Shown: positions 38,669 through 49,691 of the stretch, in pieces | How positions within the stretch are numbered: position 1 is the stretch's first letter | Layout of the letters: each line of letters starts with the position of its first letter | NCBI GenBank assembly: GCA_037974665.1 | Contig: CM075783.1 | Coordinates: 43,981,818-44,045,817, forward strand | Length of the DNA: 64,000 bases | Reading direction: 5' to 3' | From: Ehretia macrophylla | Taxonomy: Eukaryota > Streptophyta > Magnoliopsida > Boraginales > Ehretiaceae | Program-made: the position numbers and the translations under genes | Notes under the pieces: model-generated | What the model was told of the DNA's origin: nothing | Database searches by the model: none | What the model saw: only the letters and a program-made list of their open reading frames with translations

Positions 38669-41600
38669 TGTTACACCCCAACCCGACCTATAGAGGTTAG
38701 ACTAGGATGTGATCTAAACATTCATATCATTTCACGTACATAATCGTTTATTAAGGTTTAACACTTAACGTTACCCTAGAACTCCAAAAAATTATCTGGA
38801 AAATCGGCAACATAACGGCTGTAATTGAGCTCTTTAGTTTGACTTAATTTTCCAAAGGCCTCAAAACTTTCAATCTCAAATTCATTTCCAACTAAGATTA
38901 CTATTTATCACCAATCGAAACGCCTACTAGTTATCTCGAAGACTCGCTTGGTTAACAACCTAGCATGATAACTATGTCTCGTTTGTTTGTCAATCCTTAT
39001 TACAAAAGTACATGTTGATCTTAGCTTACCGATGAGTACCTGCTTAAGATTGGATAGATTCATTTTACTTAACCCTTTACCTAATACTTCATAAGCCTGT
39101 GATAGACACTAAACCAATAGCAAAACGAGCAAATAGGGTGTCTGTCTAGTTAATATCGGTACAAATCAAAATTAGACCCTAAATTACAATGGGGGTCATT
39201 TACAATAACAACAGTAAGCAACGCAAGAAATAGTCTTCAATACAACATATCGTTTACAAAATAGTCACAGTCAAGTAAGGCACGTAGGGCAAACAATCAC
39301 TCCAAGGAGTCATCGATAGGCACGTTATCCTTAGGTACTTGTTCCTGGTCTTCTTCACCTGAGATGATAAACGAGGGTGAGTCCTTATGAACTCAGCGAG
39401 GGGGAACGAGAAATAAGTTTTGAAACTCCTTTTTCGGTTCAACTTATGAAAATCCTTTTTGCAAGCATGACATATATCACAAGTAAGTTCATAATGTAAT
39501 ATAAAAGTAAAAGAACACAATTACCCGTCTTTCCTCCCCGAGATCCTCTAGGAACCAAGCGAGAGTACTTATACACATAGTGAAAATGATACGGTGAGCT
39601 TTTGCTCTCAGTTCATTTCCAGTATCAGTTGTTGCGGCCGACTTCAAATCATCCACTTATCACACCAAATGGGTGTACTCCGGATGTACCCCGAAATCCT
39701 ACAACCCAACTCTCCGAGGAAGTCTAGCCCCCAAGCGAGAGAGGGAATTGGACAATGGTAGTCACGGTTGCACCGACAAGCCCGATACCGCCCGGTGTGC
39801 GTGCAACGCTACCACGCCAGAATGAAAGGTTGCAACCTTGTATGCAATGCACATGTATGCCATTTAACATATCAAATTAGGAGGACAACAAAGTAGGTTG
39901 CCTCCGAGAAGTCATAAGATCGCACATTGACAAGTAAACACGCGAGGCATGCTATGACAGAAAATTTCACTTGTAAGGCACATGGAGTTATATGAATATT
40001 AAATGGGCAGCCATGTAACACATGTAAATCAAGTCATATAACTCATTTTGGAATTCACGTAATCAAATAATAAAGTCATACAACATGCAACGACGTTTAC
40101 GTGGGACCGGGTGCAAGAAAGGTCTACTTGTCAACATGTAATCATCGGTATCGCATTTAGGGCTACAAGGACACCTACGGGCAGCCCACTAATTACATAG
40201 TTAGACACGATAACCATAGGATCAACACTTAGCGAGTTTTCATAATCACTAGGGTTTCAATTCATGCTTACCTGTGCGATTAAGCCACAAATTGTCACGT
40301 AATTAAACCAAAGCCATGCATCGATTAATTAAACATCTTCAAGCATTCAAAACAGTCCACACAACATCCAAGTGCCACAATCCCAAGCATTTAATACCAC
40401 AAGAGAAGTTACAATAATTTTTAAAGCATATCACTAGATAAAAACCTCACTGCAATGGTCTGTTTTCCCATAATCATTTAGACAAGCAAACAATCTCCAA
40501 TTTCAGTGAACAAAATGTCAAATTAAATTATATTAAGTGAACTAAATCCAGAAACAAATCTCGCATCATTTGGAGTTCGGATTCAAGAATTATAACCAAA
40601 ACCGTGAGACTACGCAAAACTGTTCAGATTTGTACGCATTTCAATACTTGTCATTTTTGTGGGCCTTAGGATTAGATTTAGCCTTAGTCTATTTCTGAGA
40701 GCAATGTCCAAAACTGAAAAGTCTAGCAACCTACCAAATTTCATGGATTTTAGACATCGTTTGCTGAGTCAAAACTGATTCGTTCTACAAGGACAGTGAA
40801 CTGCCAAAAACCTGCTCCATTTTCCCAGATTTTCTAGATTTGGACACCTTTCAATGTTTTTCCATTTTGGAGACCTTAAAGTCAAAATTGGCCTTGGCCT
40901 ATTTCTACGAAAAATGCTCAGAACTGGAAAAACTAGTCGCTACCAATTTTCATGCATTTTCAACATCATCTACCAGCCCAAATTCACTTCGCTCTAACAA
41001 GTCAGAAATCTGCCATTTTCGCGATTTCACCTATTTTCAAATTCCAGCTAAATATCTTGCCATGCATGGTTACAAAAGCTCATGTACACACACATACCAC
41101 AATTACAGAGGTAAAAATAGACATATGAAGGCATGCATGTGGTTTTTGAAAGCTTTTAAAAAGGATTAACCCTCACCTTAGCCAATTGACAACAAATGAT
41201 GCTCAAAACTCTTGAAGATGCACAAATGGTCTTCTCTCCTTGTTTGGCCGAGGGATATTGCTTGATTTCCTTAATTCCTAGCTAAGTTACCATGTCCTTA
41301 GTATGTGCATGTGGTTAGAACAAAAAGGAAATGAAATAGAAGCTATCAAACATACCTAAGCCGAAATGAAGGTTCTATGAGCTTGCATGCAAATCTTCTT
41401 ACTTCTTGCTAGCTTGGTCGAGTTCCTTAGAGTCTTGAATGTCTAGGAGAGTCTTAGAATGATAGTTCAAGCTATGGAGACTAAGATTGCAGCCAAGGCC
41501 GAGAGAGAGAGTGAAAATAAGAGAATAAGAAGTTTGAAATGAATGAAGTGTTGGTGTTTGTGAGTGTGTCGGCCTAAGGCTTCAAAATTTCTGATTTTTG

Positions 41601-42221
41601 TGTCTTCAAGAGCATATTTTGAATTATCTTAGCATGGGCAATTGAGTGGGCCGAGAATGTGGAGCATTGGGTAGGGTTTTAGGTCATTTTTTTAGTGCAT
41701 TGTTTGAAGTAATTGTCATAGTTTGTCTAGGCTTAGTTTAATTTATGCATATGTTGTTCAAAAGCAAGGTATGGTCGGCCAAAGGTAAGTGGAAATTCTG
41801 AATTTTTGTCTTGTTTTGAGCTTTATTTTATTGTGTGTTTGGAATATGCAAAAGAATAAAGAATAAGAATGTTTAGCTTTTGGTGAACTTTTGTCTTCTA
41901 CTGCATTGACTTGGCATTTTAATATTAGTTAGTCGAGTTTGTAGGATTAGTTAATAATCTAGTGCTTCGTGTAAGATGTTTTCTTGATTAGCGTGCGGGC
42001 ACGCTTTCCTAGGTTTAGGGCACGCATTACGAGGTAAGGCACGAACTACGAGATGAATGCATGTTTCCCAAGCAAATGCACGCAACCCTAAATAAATGCA
42101 CGTAATTCGATGCAAGGCACATAAAATGAAACATGACTCTTAAACCTAGGTCAAGGCATGCAAATCTAGGTTAGGGCACATAAAACGAGGTATCGCACGC
42201 AATTCGAGGTCAGGCCTTACA
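38669..42221 (-). mobile_element. Element B: 3' LTR
   Basis: It is 3,553 bp. On the plus strand it runs from TGTTACACCCCAACCCGACC to CAGGCCTTACA, keeping TG...CA ends. On the minus strand it follows the polypurine tract. It is about 92% identical to 49,692-53,265 over the first 200 bp, by eye. A degenerate CGTGCC-type repeat lies at 42,000-42,221. No gene is seen inside. Confidence 0.93.
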
Positions 42222-42234
42222 TCCTCCCCTCCTT
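42222..42234 (-). other. Polypurine tract of element B
   Basis: On the minus strand this reads AAGGAGGGGAGGA immediately before the TGTAAGG start of the 3' LTR. The preceding TGAATTTCGAGACAAAATTC, between it and the gag-pol stop at 42,262, matches the end of element A's internal region. Confidence 0.9.
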
Positions 42235-42261
42235 AAAAGAATTTTGTCTCGAAATTCAGTA

Positions 42262-43128
42262 TTACCTTTGGAATAACGTCGAATACTGTTGCTCCATCTG
42301 GTCTCGCCTTTCCCACGTTGCTTCTTCAACTCTATGGTGATCCCACAACACTTTTACCATCGGTATAGATTTATTGCGCAACTCCCGATCTTGCTGGTCT
42401 AGAATCCGGATGGGCTTCTCTTCATAAGACAAGTTCTCCTGAAGCTGCAACAGCTCAGGCTCCAAGATATGCGATAGATCAGGGTGATACTTCCGTAGCA
42501 TTGAAACATGAAAGACATCATGAATATTGGAGAGGTTTTGGGGTAGTTCCAGACGATACGCCAATTTGCCAACCTTCTCAATTATCCCAAATGGTCTTAC
42601 AAACCTCGGGCTCAACTTTCCACCCTTGCCATGTTTAATCAGTCCCCTCCGAGGTGATATCTTCAAGAACACCTTGTCGCCGACCTCAAACTCTAGACTC
42701 CGTCTCCGTCGATCTGCATAACTTTTCTGCCTACTTTAGGCGGTAAGCATTCGTTTCCGGATGAGGTGGACATTATCAACAGTCTTCATAAGTTCAGGAA
42801 GAAGGGTCGGGTCAAAAGTCTTCGTCTTACCTACTTCATCCCAGTAAATTGGGGATCGACACTTACGTCCATACAATGCCTCAAATGGGGCCATCTCGAT
42901 AGTGGCCTGATAACTGCTATTATAAGCGAACTCCGCTGGAGACAGATATTTCTCCCAACTCTTTCCGAAGTCTAAAACACACACCCTCAGCATATCCTCC
43001 AGAATCTGAATAGTTCTCTCAGATTATCCGTTCGTTTGAGGGTGATAAGCTGTACTGAAACTCAACTTCGTTCCTAAAGCTTCTTGCAATCTCTTCCAAA
43101 ATCGGGAAGTAAAACGAGGATCTCTATT
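42262..43128 (-). pseudogene. Element B pol: integrase core end, GPY/F module and chromodomain (broken)
   Basis: This is the C-terminal part of the polyprotein, which would join element DNA to the host. The second catalytic Asp of the D,D-35-E triad is replaced by Asn (codon 43,126-43,128, SNRDPRF where SDRDPRF is usual). A TAA (43,024-43,026) precedes the SERTIQ segment with the catalytic Glu, and another TAA (42,736-42,738) lies in the linker. The C-terminal part has a GPY/F-like module (LSPRFVRPFGII, about 42,615-42,580) and a chromodomain at about 42,432-42,292 (IRILD, VKVLWDHHRVEEATWE). Chromodomains of this group are thought to direct insertion to methylated-histone chromatin. The native stop is TAA at 42,262. 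Confidence 0.92.
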
Positions 43129-43540
43129 CGATACAATACTCACAGGCATCCCGTGCAACCTTACAATATCCGCCACATATATATTTCCCAGTTTCATAGG
43201 ACTATCCTCCTTGTTCATCGGTAAGAAGGGCGCTGACTTAGTCAATCTATCCATTATGACCCAAACAGCATCATGACCCTTTTGTGACCTGGGCAGGTCC
43301 ATGACAAAGTCCATAGTTATATGTTCCCATTTCCATCGGGGAATTTCCAACGATTGAAGTAAACCTGCCGGTCATTGATGTTCTGCTTTGACTCTCTGGC
43401 AAGTCAAACACCGTGCCACAAACTCAGCAATCTCTCTCTTCATGTTATTCCACCAATAGTATTGCTTCAAATCCCGGTACATCTTTGTTCCACCGAGGTG
43501 AATAGTATATCTTGAGTTATGGGCTTCTTCAAGAATCTTC
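43129..43540 (-). pseudogene. Element B pol: integrase zinc domain and first half of the catalytic core (broken)
   Basis: The HHCC zinc-binding residues are intact: two His seven residues apart (43,519-43,521 and 43,498-43,500), then CLTC near 43,400. The first catalytic Asp is present in TMDFV (43,309-43,311). A TGA at 43,372-43,374 lies between zinc domain and core, replacing a residue after EHQ. The frame is the same as the rest of pol. The domain recognises LTR ends and catalyses strand transfer. The stop, together with the Asp loss further on, makes it inactive. Confidence 0.9.
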
Positions 43541-43809
43541 TTTTTCAACTCTGGATCATTAGGAACACAAATTCGATTCTTGAACCTCCAAATACCATCA
43601 TCATGAAACTTGAAATCTGTGTTGCTTTCTTTAATCTTTTGAAACTGTTGGTCCTTCTGTTGAGCCTCTCGTAATTCAGACAACAAGGTCGACTTAACTT
43701 GTGTACTAGAAAATAATAACCCTTTTTGAGTCAATTGTGGATTCCACGAAAATACTTCCTCTAACAACTCCTGCACCTTAACTTTCAGTTTTGCCATGCT
43801 CGCTTTCCG

Positions 43810-44160
43810 ACTTAAGGCATCTGCAACTACATTTGCTTTACAGGGTACATAATTGATCATGCAGTTATAATCATCCAAAAGCTCCATCCACCATCTTTGC
43901 CTCATGTTCAACTCTTTTTGTGAGAACAAGTATTTCAAGCTCTTGTGATCAGTAAACACCTCAAACTTGTTACCCCACAGATAGTGCCTCCATTTCTTGA
44001 GTGCAAACACAATGGCCACCAACTCCAAATCATGCGTTGGGTAATTCAATTCATACGGCTTGGGCTTCCTAGAGGCATACGCAATCACTCTACCATTTTG
44101 CATCAACACACAACCCAGTCCTTCCTTTGAAGCATCGCTATAGATTACAAAACTTTGACT
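43810..44160 (-). pseudogene. Element B pol: RNase H domain (catalytic residues intact)
   Basis: RNase H degrades the RNA strand of the RNA/DNA hybrid during reverse transcription. The expected acidic residues are all visible: Asp in YSDAS (44,134-44,136), Glu in HDLELVA (about 44,025), Asp in FTDHKSL (about 43,950) and Asp in VADALSRK (about 43,820). The open stretch 43,372-44,493 covers the end of reverse transcriptase, this domain and the start of integrase without a stop. It is the best preserved part of the element, but it is stranded between stop codons. Confidence 0.9.
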
Positions 44161-45080
44161 CCCCTCAGGCAATGCAAGAACAGGTACGGTAGTCATTCTT
44201 TTCTTCAGTTCTTGAAAGCTGTTCTCACACTTGTCATCCCACACGAACTTTGTTTTCTTTTGAGTGAGCTTTGTAAGCGGTCTTGCAATCTTTGAGAAAT
44301 CCTTCACGAATTTCCGATAATAGCCGGCTAAACCAAGAAAACTCCAAACTTCTGTAACATTTTCCGGCTTCTTCCAAGACATCACCACTTCTATCTTTGC
44401 TGGGTCCACCGCTATTCCCTCTTGGGATATAATGTGCCCCAAGAATGCAATCTGCCGCAACCAAAATTCGCATTTGTTAAACTTTGCATACAATTGGTAC
44501 TCCCGAAGTTTTTACAATACCAATTCCAGATGTTGTTCATGCTCAGCCTTGGATTTCGAGTATACCAAAATATCATTAATAAAAATCACCACAAATTGGT
44601 CCAAGTAGGGTTGAAACACCCTATGCATCAAGTCCATAAAAGCTGCAGGGGCATTAGTTAACCCAAATGGCATCACCACAAATTCATAATGCCCATATCT
44701 CGTCCTGAAAGCCGTTTTAGGCACATCCTCCTTTTTGATCCGCAACTAATAATACCCTTGCCTCAAGTTTAGTTTTGAATACACTTTAGCTCCTTGAAGT
44801 TGATCAAACAACTCGTCGATCAGTGGAAGTGGCTATTTATTCTTGACAGTCACTTGGTTCAATCCTCGATAATTGATGCATAGCCTCAACGTTCCGTCTT
44901 TCTTCTTTACAAATAGGACTGGCGCACCCTACGGAGAAGAACTTGGTTGAACAAACCCCTTCTTCAACAATCCTTGCAATTGGTCCTTCAATTCTTGTAG
45001 CTCGGCTGGTGCCATACGATAGGGAGCTTTAGATATCGGCTGGGTGCCAGGCAGTAATTCTATTATGAACTCGATCTCTC
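44161..45080 (-). pseudogene. Element B pol: reverse transcriptase (four stops, two catalytic Asp lost)
   Basis: The domain starts near PISKAPYRMAP (about 45,045) and keeps family hallmarks such as [12 protein letters not shown] and KCEFWL. Four in-frame stops interrupt it: TAG 44,929-44,931 (after SSSP, where Trp is usual), TAG 44,833-44,835, TAG 44,746-44,748 (where GYHQLRI normally has Gln) and TAA 44,512-44,514. The first catalytic Asp is Asn (44,767-44,769, SKLNLR for the usual SKIDLR). The first Asp of the catalytic pair is also Asn (44,575-44,577, FIND for FIDD). Copying RNA into DNA is therefore impossible from this gene. Confidence 0.93.
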
Positions 45081-45288
45081 GATCCGGGGGTAAACTGGGC
45101 AATTCTTCTGGAAACACATCCGCATAATCTTTAATCACTGGCATCTCCTCCAACTTAGCTTTGTCCGACGGCTTGTTGATGAGGTAAGCTAAGTATCCAC
45201 TACACCCTTTTCTCAAGGACTTCACTGCTTTCGTAGATGAAATGATGGAACTCCCGGTGAAGTCTCTTCGACCCATTACCTCCAATAT

Positions 45289-45618
45289 TGGTTGACCAGG
45301 TATCTGGAATGTTACAATCTTCGTTCGACAATCTAGTTGGGCATGATGCTTTGCCAACCAGTCCATCCCTAAGATGACTTCATAGTCTCGAAAGGGTAAC
45401 ACTATAAGATTGGCTGAGAATTCCCTATCCTTAATTTGGATTTTACATGCTTTACAAGCTGAGCTAGTAACAAGTTTAGAACCCATCGGAGTACCAACTT
45501 CTACTTCGTAAGGCAAACATACAACTCGTAATTTCACACGTTGCACACATAAGGGAGTAATAAATGAATGAGTAGCACCTGGATCAATTAGCACCCTAAC
45601 AGGTTGATTCAGTATCAA
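45289..45618 (-). pseudogene. Element B pol: aspartic protease domain
   Basis: This retropepsin-like domain would cut the gag-pol precursor. The active-site loop reads LIDPGATHSFI (Asp at 45,583-45,585). Many elements have DSG, but DPG also occurs in plant Ty3/gypsy proteins, so I do not call it a defect. The second hallmark ILGMDWL lies near 45,360. The domain is open throughout. A TGA at 45,667-45,669 just upstream (after VQA) cuts it off from gag. A linker with ADVFPEELPSLPP leads to reverse transcriptase. Confidence 0.88.
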
Positions 45619-45669
45619 GAATGTACCTTCAACAACAACAGTCTCCTCGCACTCAATAGCATAAGCTCA

Positions 45670-45901
45670 GGCCTGAACTCTAGGAACTAGAGTCTTACCT
45701 CTACCAGCTGGTTTAATATGATTTTGTCATCCTTGCCATTTAGGGCAATCCTTGATTTGATGCTGATCACTGCCACACTATACACATCGTCCTGGCTTAT
45801 TCCAGCACTGGGCCTCGGTGTGACCCTTCTTGTCACAGTAAGAACAATTGATAGACTGAGTAGTAGGTGAAATACCTGTGGATCCGCGGGTGGAAGAGGC
45901 T
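45670..45901 (-). pseudogene. Element B gag: zinc-knuckle region (3' part of gag, beyond nested LTR E)
   Basis: On the minus strand, CSYCDKKGHTEAQC is a perfect CX2CX4HX4C zinc knuckle (about 45,840-45,799), which binds genomic RNA in the capsid. A second knuckle follows with the same spacing, but its third position is a TAG (45,778-45,780). A TGA follows at 45,727-45,729. The reading frame equals that of pol. It also equals that of upstream gag once the 2,648 bp of LTR E plus one target copy are subtracted, so gag and pol form one frame. Confidence 0.88.
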
Positions 45902-48554
45902 GATGGTGTAATAACCCGAACCCGGCATGCATTTAATTGCAATTAATTAAGTGACATCTTAAATGTTAGCATTGAATTTCATGTTTATTTTTAAGTTAAA
46001 AATTCATTTCTAGCATTATTTTCATATTTCTTTTAGAAGTAATTAAATAATACTTGAGTTAATTATTTTAACGGAATATCAACTACTTTCATATTTATGT
46101 TAATCGGTTTTATTTTTTCTTGCGCCTTAATGCTCGGTTTTCAATTAAATGAAAAGTAGCTCCGAGCCGGAGTAAATTTTCAACTATGTTGCTTTTCAAA
46201 AATTATATTTTCTTAAATTCTTTGATATTTAATTGTTATTCTTTTATTGTCGCAAAGTGCATTGCATTTCGAGAGCGATAGTTAGAAAGTGTTTTCTAGT
46301 CCTCAGCAAATAGTGAAAACTGGTATGTAGTGTTTTAATTTTAGTGTTTTAGTTGTTATTAACTAGAATTGGAATTGTGTTGGTTGTTTTAGCCTTTAAA
46401 TGCCTAAAATAAGCCTATTTGACCAATTTTTAAGTAGTTTGACCAAGGTTTTGACTTGTTGACTTAGTTGTCATATTTTATAAGCTTGTAATAACAAATA
46501 AAAAAATAAAACAAAGCTGGAAAAACAAGGGCTGGCCGAAACTTCAAGAGAAGGAAAAAAAAAACATTTCAACTTTCCAATCTTCAAATCTTCGCGTGAG
46601 CTTGCACGGGGTGGTTTCCGAGGCATCCAGTGTGGTTTTCCTTGCGTCTAGGAGCGTCTAAGGTGAGGGTTTCATCGTTATTTGCGCATTTGAAATTATT
46701 GTACCTAAACTTTAATTTTTGGATTTTAGCCGCAAATTGTTATTTTGATCGTTTTGATGCTTGAAGAATGTTCCCTAGCAATTGTAGAACATGTATTTAT
46801 AGCTTTTTAGCATTTTCTGCGGTAGAATATCGAAATTGCAATTTAAATTGATAATTAAATAGTAAATTATGAATAGTAAATTGCCGTTTCGATGAAGTTA
46901 TTCCGTTATGCGTTCTGTTGTTGTGAAAATGTGCTAGATATGCTAGAATGCCTAAATGTATGGTTTAATTGGATTGTATAATGGAAAAAAATGGAGGAAA
47001 ATGGCTTAGTGAAAGTTGGGGTCGTTTAGGTCAAGTTTGTCATTTTATCTTTTTGCGTGATGTCATTGTCTCGGGAGGCCATGGAAGCACTTTTGGTGTG
47101 GTTATGGCGTTGGTTGGGTGTTTGGTTAGGGTAGTGGTAGTTCAAATGAGCAAAGGGGGAAATCGGGGCTTTGCGTGAATTCTAGGGTAAAGTAAGGTTT
47201 CGAGGTCTTTAGACGTGCCTTATGGTGATTTAGGAGGATTGGTGAAGTCGGTTTCCAAAACTCATGGCTCGTTTGAAAGTAGTAGCGCTTTGAAAGTGGG
47301 GTCATTTTGTGATTTTGTGTGTTTTCATAGTGTAATGCCTATAGAATGCTTAATAATGCTTGTTATGTTTGTTAAAGTTGATTATGATTGAATTTGTATA
47401 TCAATTGTTGATAATGCTTGTTAGTGTTGTTCTTGTTACTTAATTGATTGTAATTGCTTATTGTGTGCTTATTGTATCGCATGTTGTTACTGACTTGCAC
47501 TTCAGTGCCTTGCTCGATTATTGTTAAATATCTTGTATTGCATTGCATAAGTGTCAGATGCGTGAGTGGTGGGCCTCTCTGGGTAGCCTCGCGTTGCCAG
47601 TGTTGGTTGTTTTAGCTCCGTGTCCTATTCCCTTTCTCGCTTGGGTTGCCGCCTAGGGAGTTTTGGGTCGTAGAATTGACAGAGTATGTCCGGAGTACTC
47701 TAAACGGAAGTTATACGGTGGGTGAGGCGGCGCGTCATCCTTAAAGTCATCGAAGTCATGATCGGTACATTACTCGCTCGAGTGAACCATAGGCTTCAAA
47801 GTGTGGTATAGCTTTGAAAGGTTGTGTTAATGCTTTCTTAATTGTTTATTGTATTGTCGTTTACATTGAATGTTTCTTTATTGATTATGTTGCTTAACTG
47901 TACCTATTTGTATTGCACGACCTTCTTTCTCTCCACCTCGATATCTATGCACGAACTTCTTTCTCTCCACCTCGATATCTGTCTCGCCCTCACTGAGTAT
48001 ACGTGTTGAGTATACTCACTCCTCACCACCACATTTCAGGAAATTGCCTTGTTAGCTGGAAAGTTCGTGGTTACGTGAAATATCATGCTTGAAGAGTTGT
48101 CTTGCGTGCTATGTGGCTTGAGTTGTCAAAGATGCAAAGATGATTGTTCATGGGTTGCTTGTATTTATTGTTAAAGGAAATGGAATTTATATTTAACTAG
48201 ATAATTGAGGAAGAATGAAAAGCTAGTTTATGTATTCAGATAGTATAGTTTAACTTCATTGCGTATATGTAATTGTCTAAAGGAAAAGAGTTGGAATAGT
48301 TGGGTACCTGGAAATATGTATATCTGCTGTGTTTAATGGTTGAGAACCGAGGCTCGGATGGCCTTGAGGTGTTTGTATGTTTGGACATGGTATTGGTCCA
48401 CTTATATGTTGTTGCAGGTTTTACATTTTGCCTAGAAACAGGGGAGACTCCGTCCGTTTTCCCTAAAAAAATTTGCCCGGGTTTGGAATTGGGTTGTGAT
48501 TAGATTGATTGATAGAACTCCCGGTCTCGAGAGGGATCGGGGTGTTACAGATGG
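45902..48554 (+). mobile_element. Solo LTR E, inserted into the gag of element B, with target duplications GATGG
   Basis: The LTR is 45,907-48,549 (2,643 bp), from TGTAATAACCCGAACCCGGC to GGGATCGGGGTGTTACA. It is flanked by identical GATGG copies (45,902-45,906 and 48,550-48,554). It is on the opposite strand to B. No primer-binding site or pol is present, so it is a solo LTR. Its length, start and AT-rich body differ from LTRs A-D. It shares a recognisable block (CCTTTCTCGCTTGGGTTGCC, 47,627-47,720) with the CTCTCTCGCTTGG...GAGAGTTGGGTCGTAGG block of the others, which suggests a related chromovirus family. Its small open frames match nothing I know. Confidence 0.93.
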
Positions 48555-49412
48555 TGTTTTAGTTGGGCCATGGTTATTGACTGGTCTGTTCTGGCTCTGG
48601 CCCTGACTGCGACTCTGAGCCTGGAATTTCCTCTGTTGTCTTGGAGGCTGATATGGTTTCTTGTTCAGCTGGCTTGAACTGGCTCTATCAAGTTTCCTCT
48701 TCTCAACTCGGGAAGCAGCAGCAAGGAGAGCAGAATAGGTAGTGAAGTCATGCGAAGCCAACTGATCCTGAATTTCTGGCCTAAATCCATTCGTAAATTT
48801 TCAAATCTTCGCCTCAGGGGTACTGACCATGTATTGATCATAGCGGGACAGTCGGTCAAAATGAGCCTCATACTGGGCCACTGTCATGTTACCCTAGTTC
48901 AAGTGCATGCATTCCTCAATTCGCCTCTGCCTAGAAACTGCAGGTACGTATTTTTTCTTGAATGCCTTAACGAAATTATATCACAAGCGAGGTGTATGAT
49001 CAGTTTCCCAAAGTGCCTCCACAATGTGCCACCAATGCTCAGCATCCCCGTGCAACAGAAACACAGCCAACTCAATCTTTTCCTCATCAGTATAGTCAAG
49101 TGGTCTGATAATTCTTTCAATCTCAGACAGCCAAGCCTCTGCCTTTTCATCATCAGCTTCCCCGAAGAATTTGGACGGGTAAAAGTCAAGGAACTCCCGC
49201 ATTCTGTTGTTTCTCCCATTGTTACCACCATTCCTGTTATTATTGTTGTTGTTTGCTTCACGTGCATCTTGACGTTCCATCACTCGCAACACGCAATCCA
49301 TAGTATTCGCCATCATGTTAAACATGTCCATGACGGGGTTAGTTTGATGAGCATCTCCGGCTTCTTGGGGCTCACTGCTCCTATTAGTATTGCGGGTACT
49401 AGGGCTAGCCAT
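48555..49412 (-). pseudogene. Element B gag: N-terminal and capsid part (three stops)
   Basis: Gag forms the particle that packages element RNA. The frame starts at ATG 49,412 (MASPSTRNTN), about 260 bp after the primer-binding site. A coiled-coil-like helix (MDMFNMMANTMDCVLRVMER), an Asn-rich linker near residues 54-70 and the Retrotrans_gag-like segment (FYPSKFFGEADDEKAEAWLSE) follow, with AVFLLHGDAEHWW further on. In-frame stops are TGA 48,981-48,983 (where Trp is usual), TAG 48,894-48,896 and TGA 48,801-48,803. A basic Gln-rich tail follows, then LTR E breaks the gene. The reading frame is unbroken by indels. Confidence 0.9.
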
Positions 49413-49668
49413 CTATAGGCACATATTATGATACACAATTTATTGGAATACGACAAAACAAGAATTTAATGTATAAGGTATGCAACATACAATTTCACAT
49501 AGACATACAATTCTCGAAACAGTTAAGATATGTTAATCACATAAGCACATAGAAATAGAGAAAGCACAATTGATATTGTCACACAATAACACACACAAAC
49601 AAGTCATCCCAATAACCTTAGGGCTTCTACCCATGGTCCGAGAGTTAAACCCGTCTTAAGCAATTTAA
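49413..49668 (-). other. Element B: untranslated leader between primer-binding site and gag
   Basis: These 256 bp are non-coding. The part next to the primer-binding site (49,600-49,668) matches element A at 25,109-25,170. The remainder is AT-rich and shows no further feature I can name. Confidence 0.7.
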
Positions 49669-49680
49669 GCTCTGATACCA
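49669..49680 (-). other. Primer-binding site of element B (tRNA-iMet)
   Basis: The minus strand reads TGGTATCAGAGC, the same 12 bases as in element A, complementary to initiator methionine tRNA. It lies 11 bases inside the 5' LTR end. Confidence 0.93.
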
Positions 49681-49691
49681 TTTCCAAAAGG

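Noticed and set aside
45583-45585. Protease active site DPG read as a disabling mutation
   Set aside because: DPG in place of DSG occurs in other plant Ty3/gypsy proteases as I know the family, so loss of function cannot be claimed from it.
46969-47178. 69-codon open frame in solo LTR E as a gene
   Set aside because: It lies inside an LTR, lacks similarity to known proteins, and LTRs normally do not encode protein.
48750-49418. Open frame of 222 codons on the plus strand
   Set aside because: It is the antisense of the gag coding region of element B, whose minus-strand translation has clear gag motifs.
49669-49680. Fragment of a tRNA-Met gene
   Set aside because: Only 12 bases match, and their place directly inside the LTR shows a primer-binding site. 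No cloverleaf is present.
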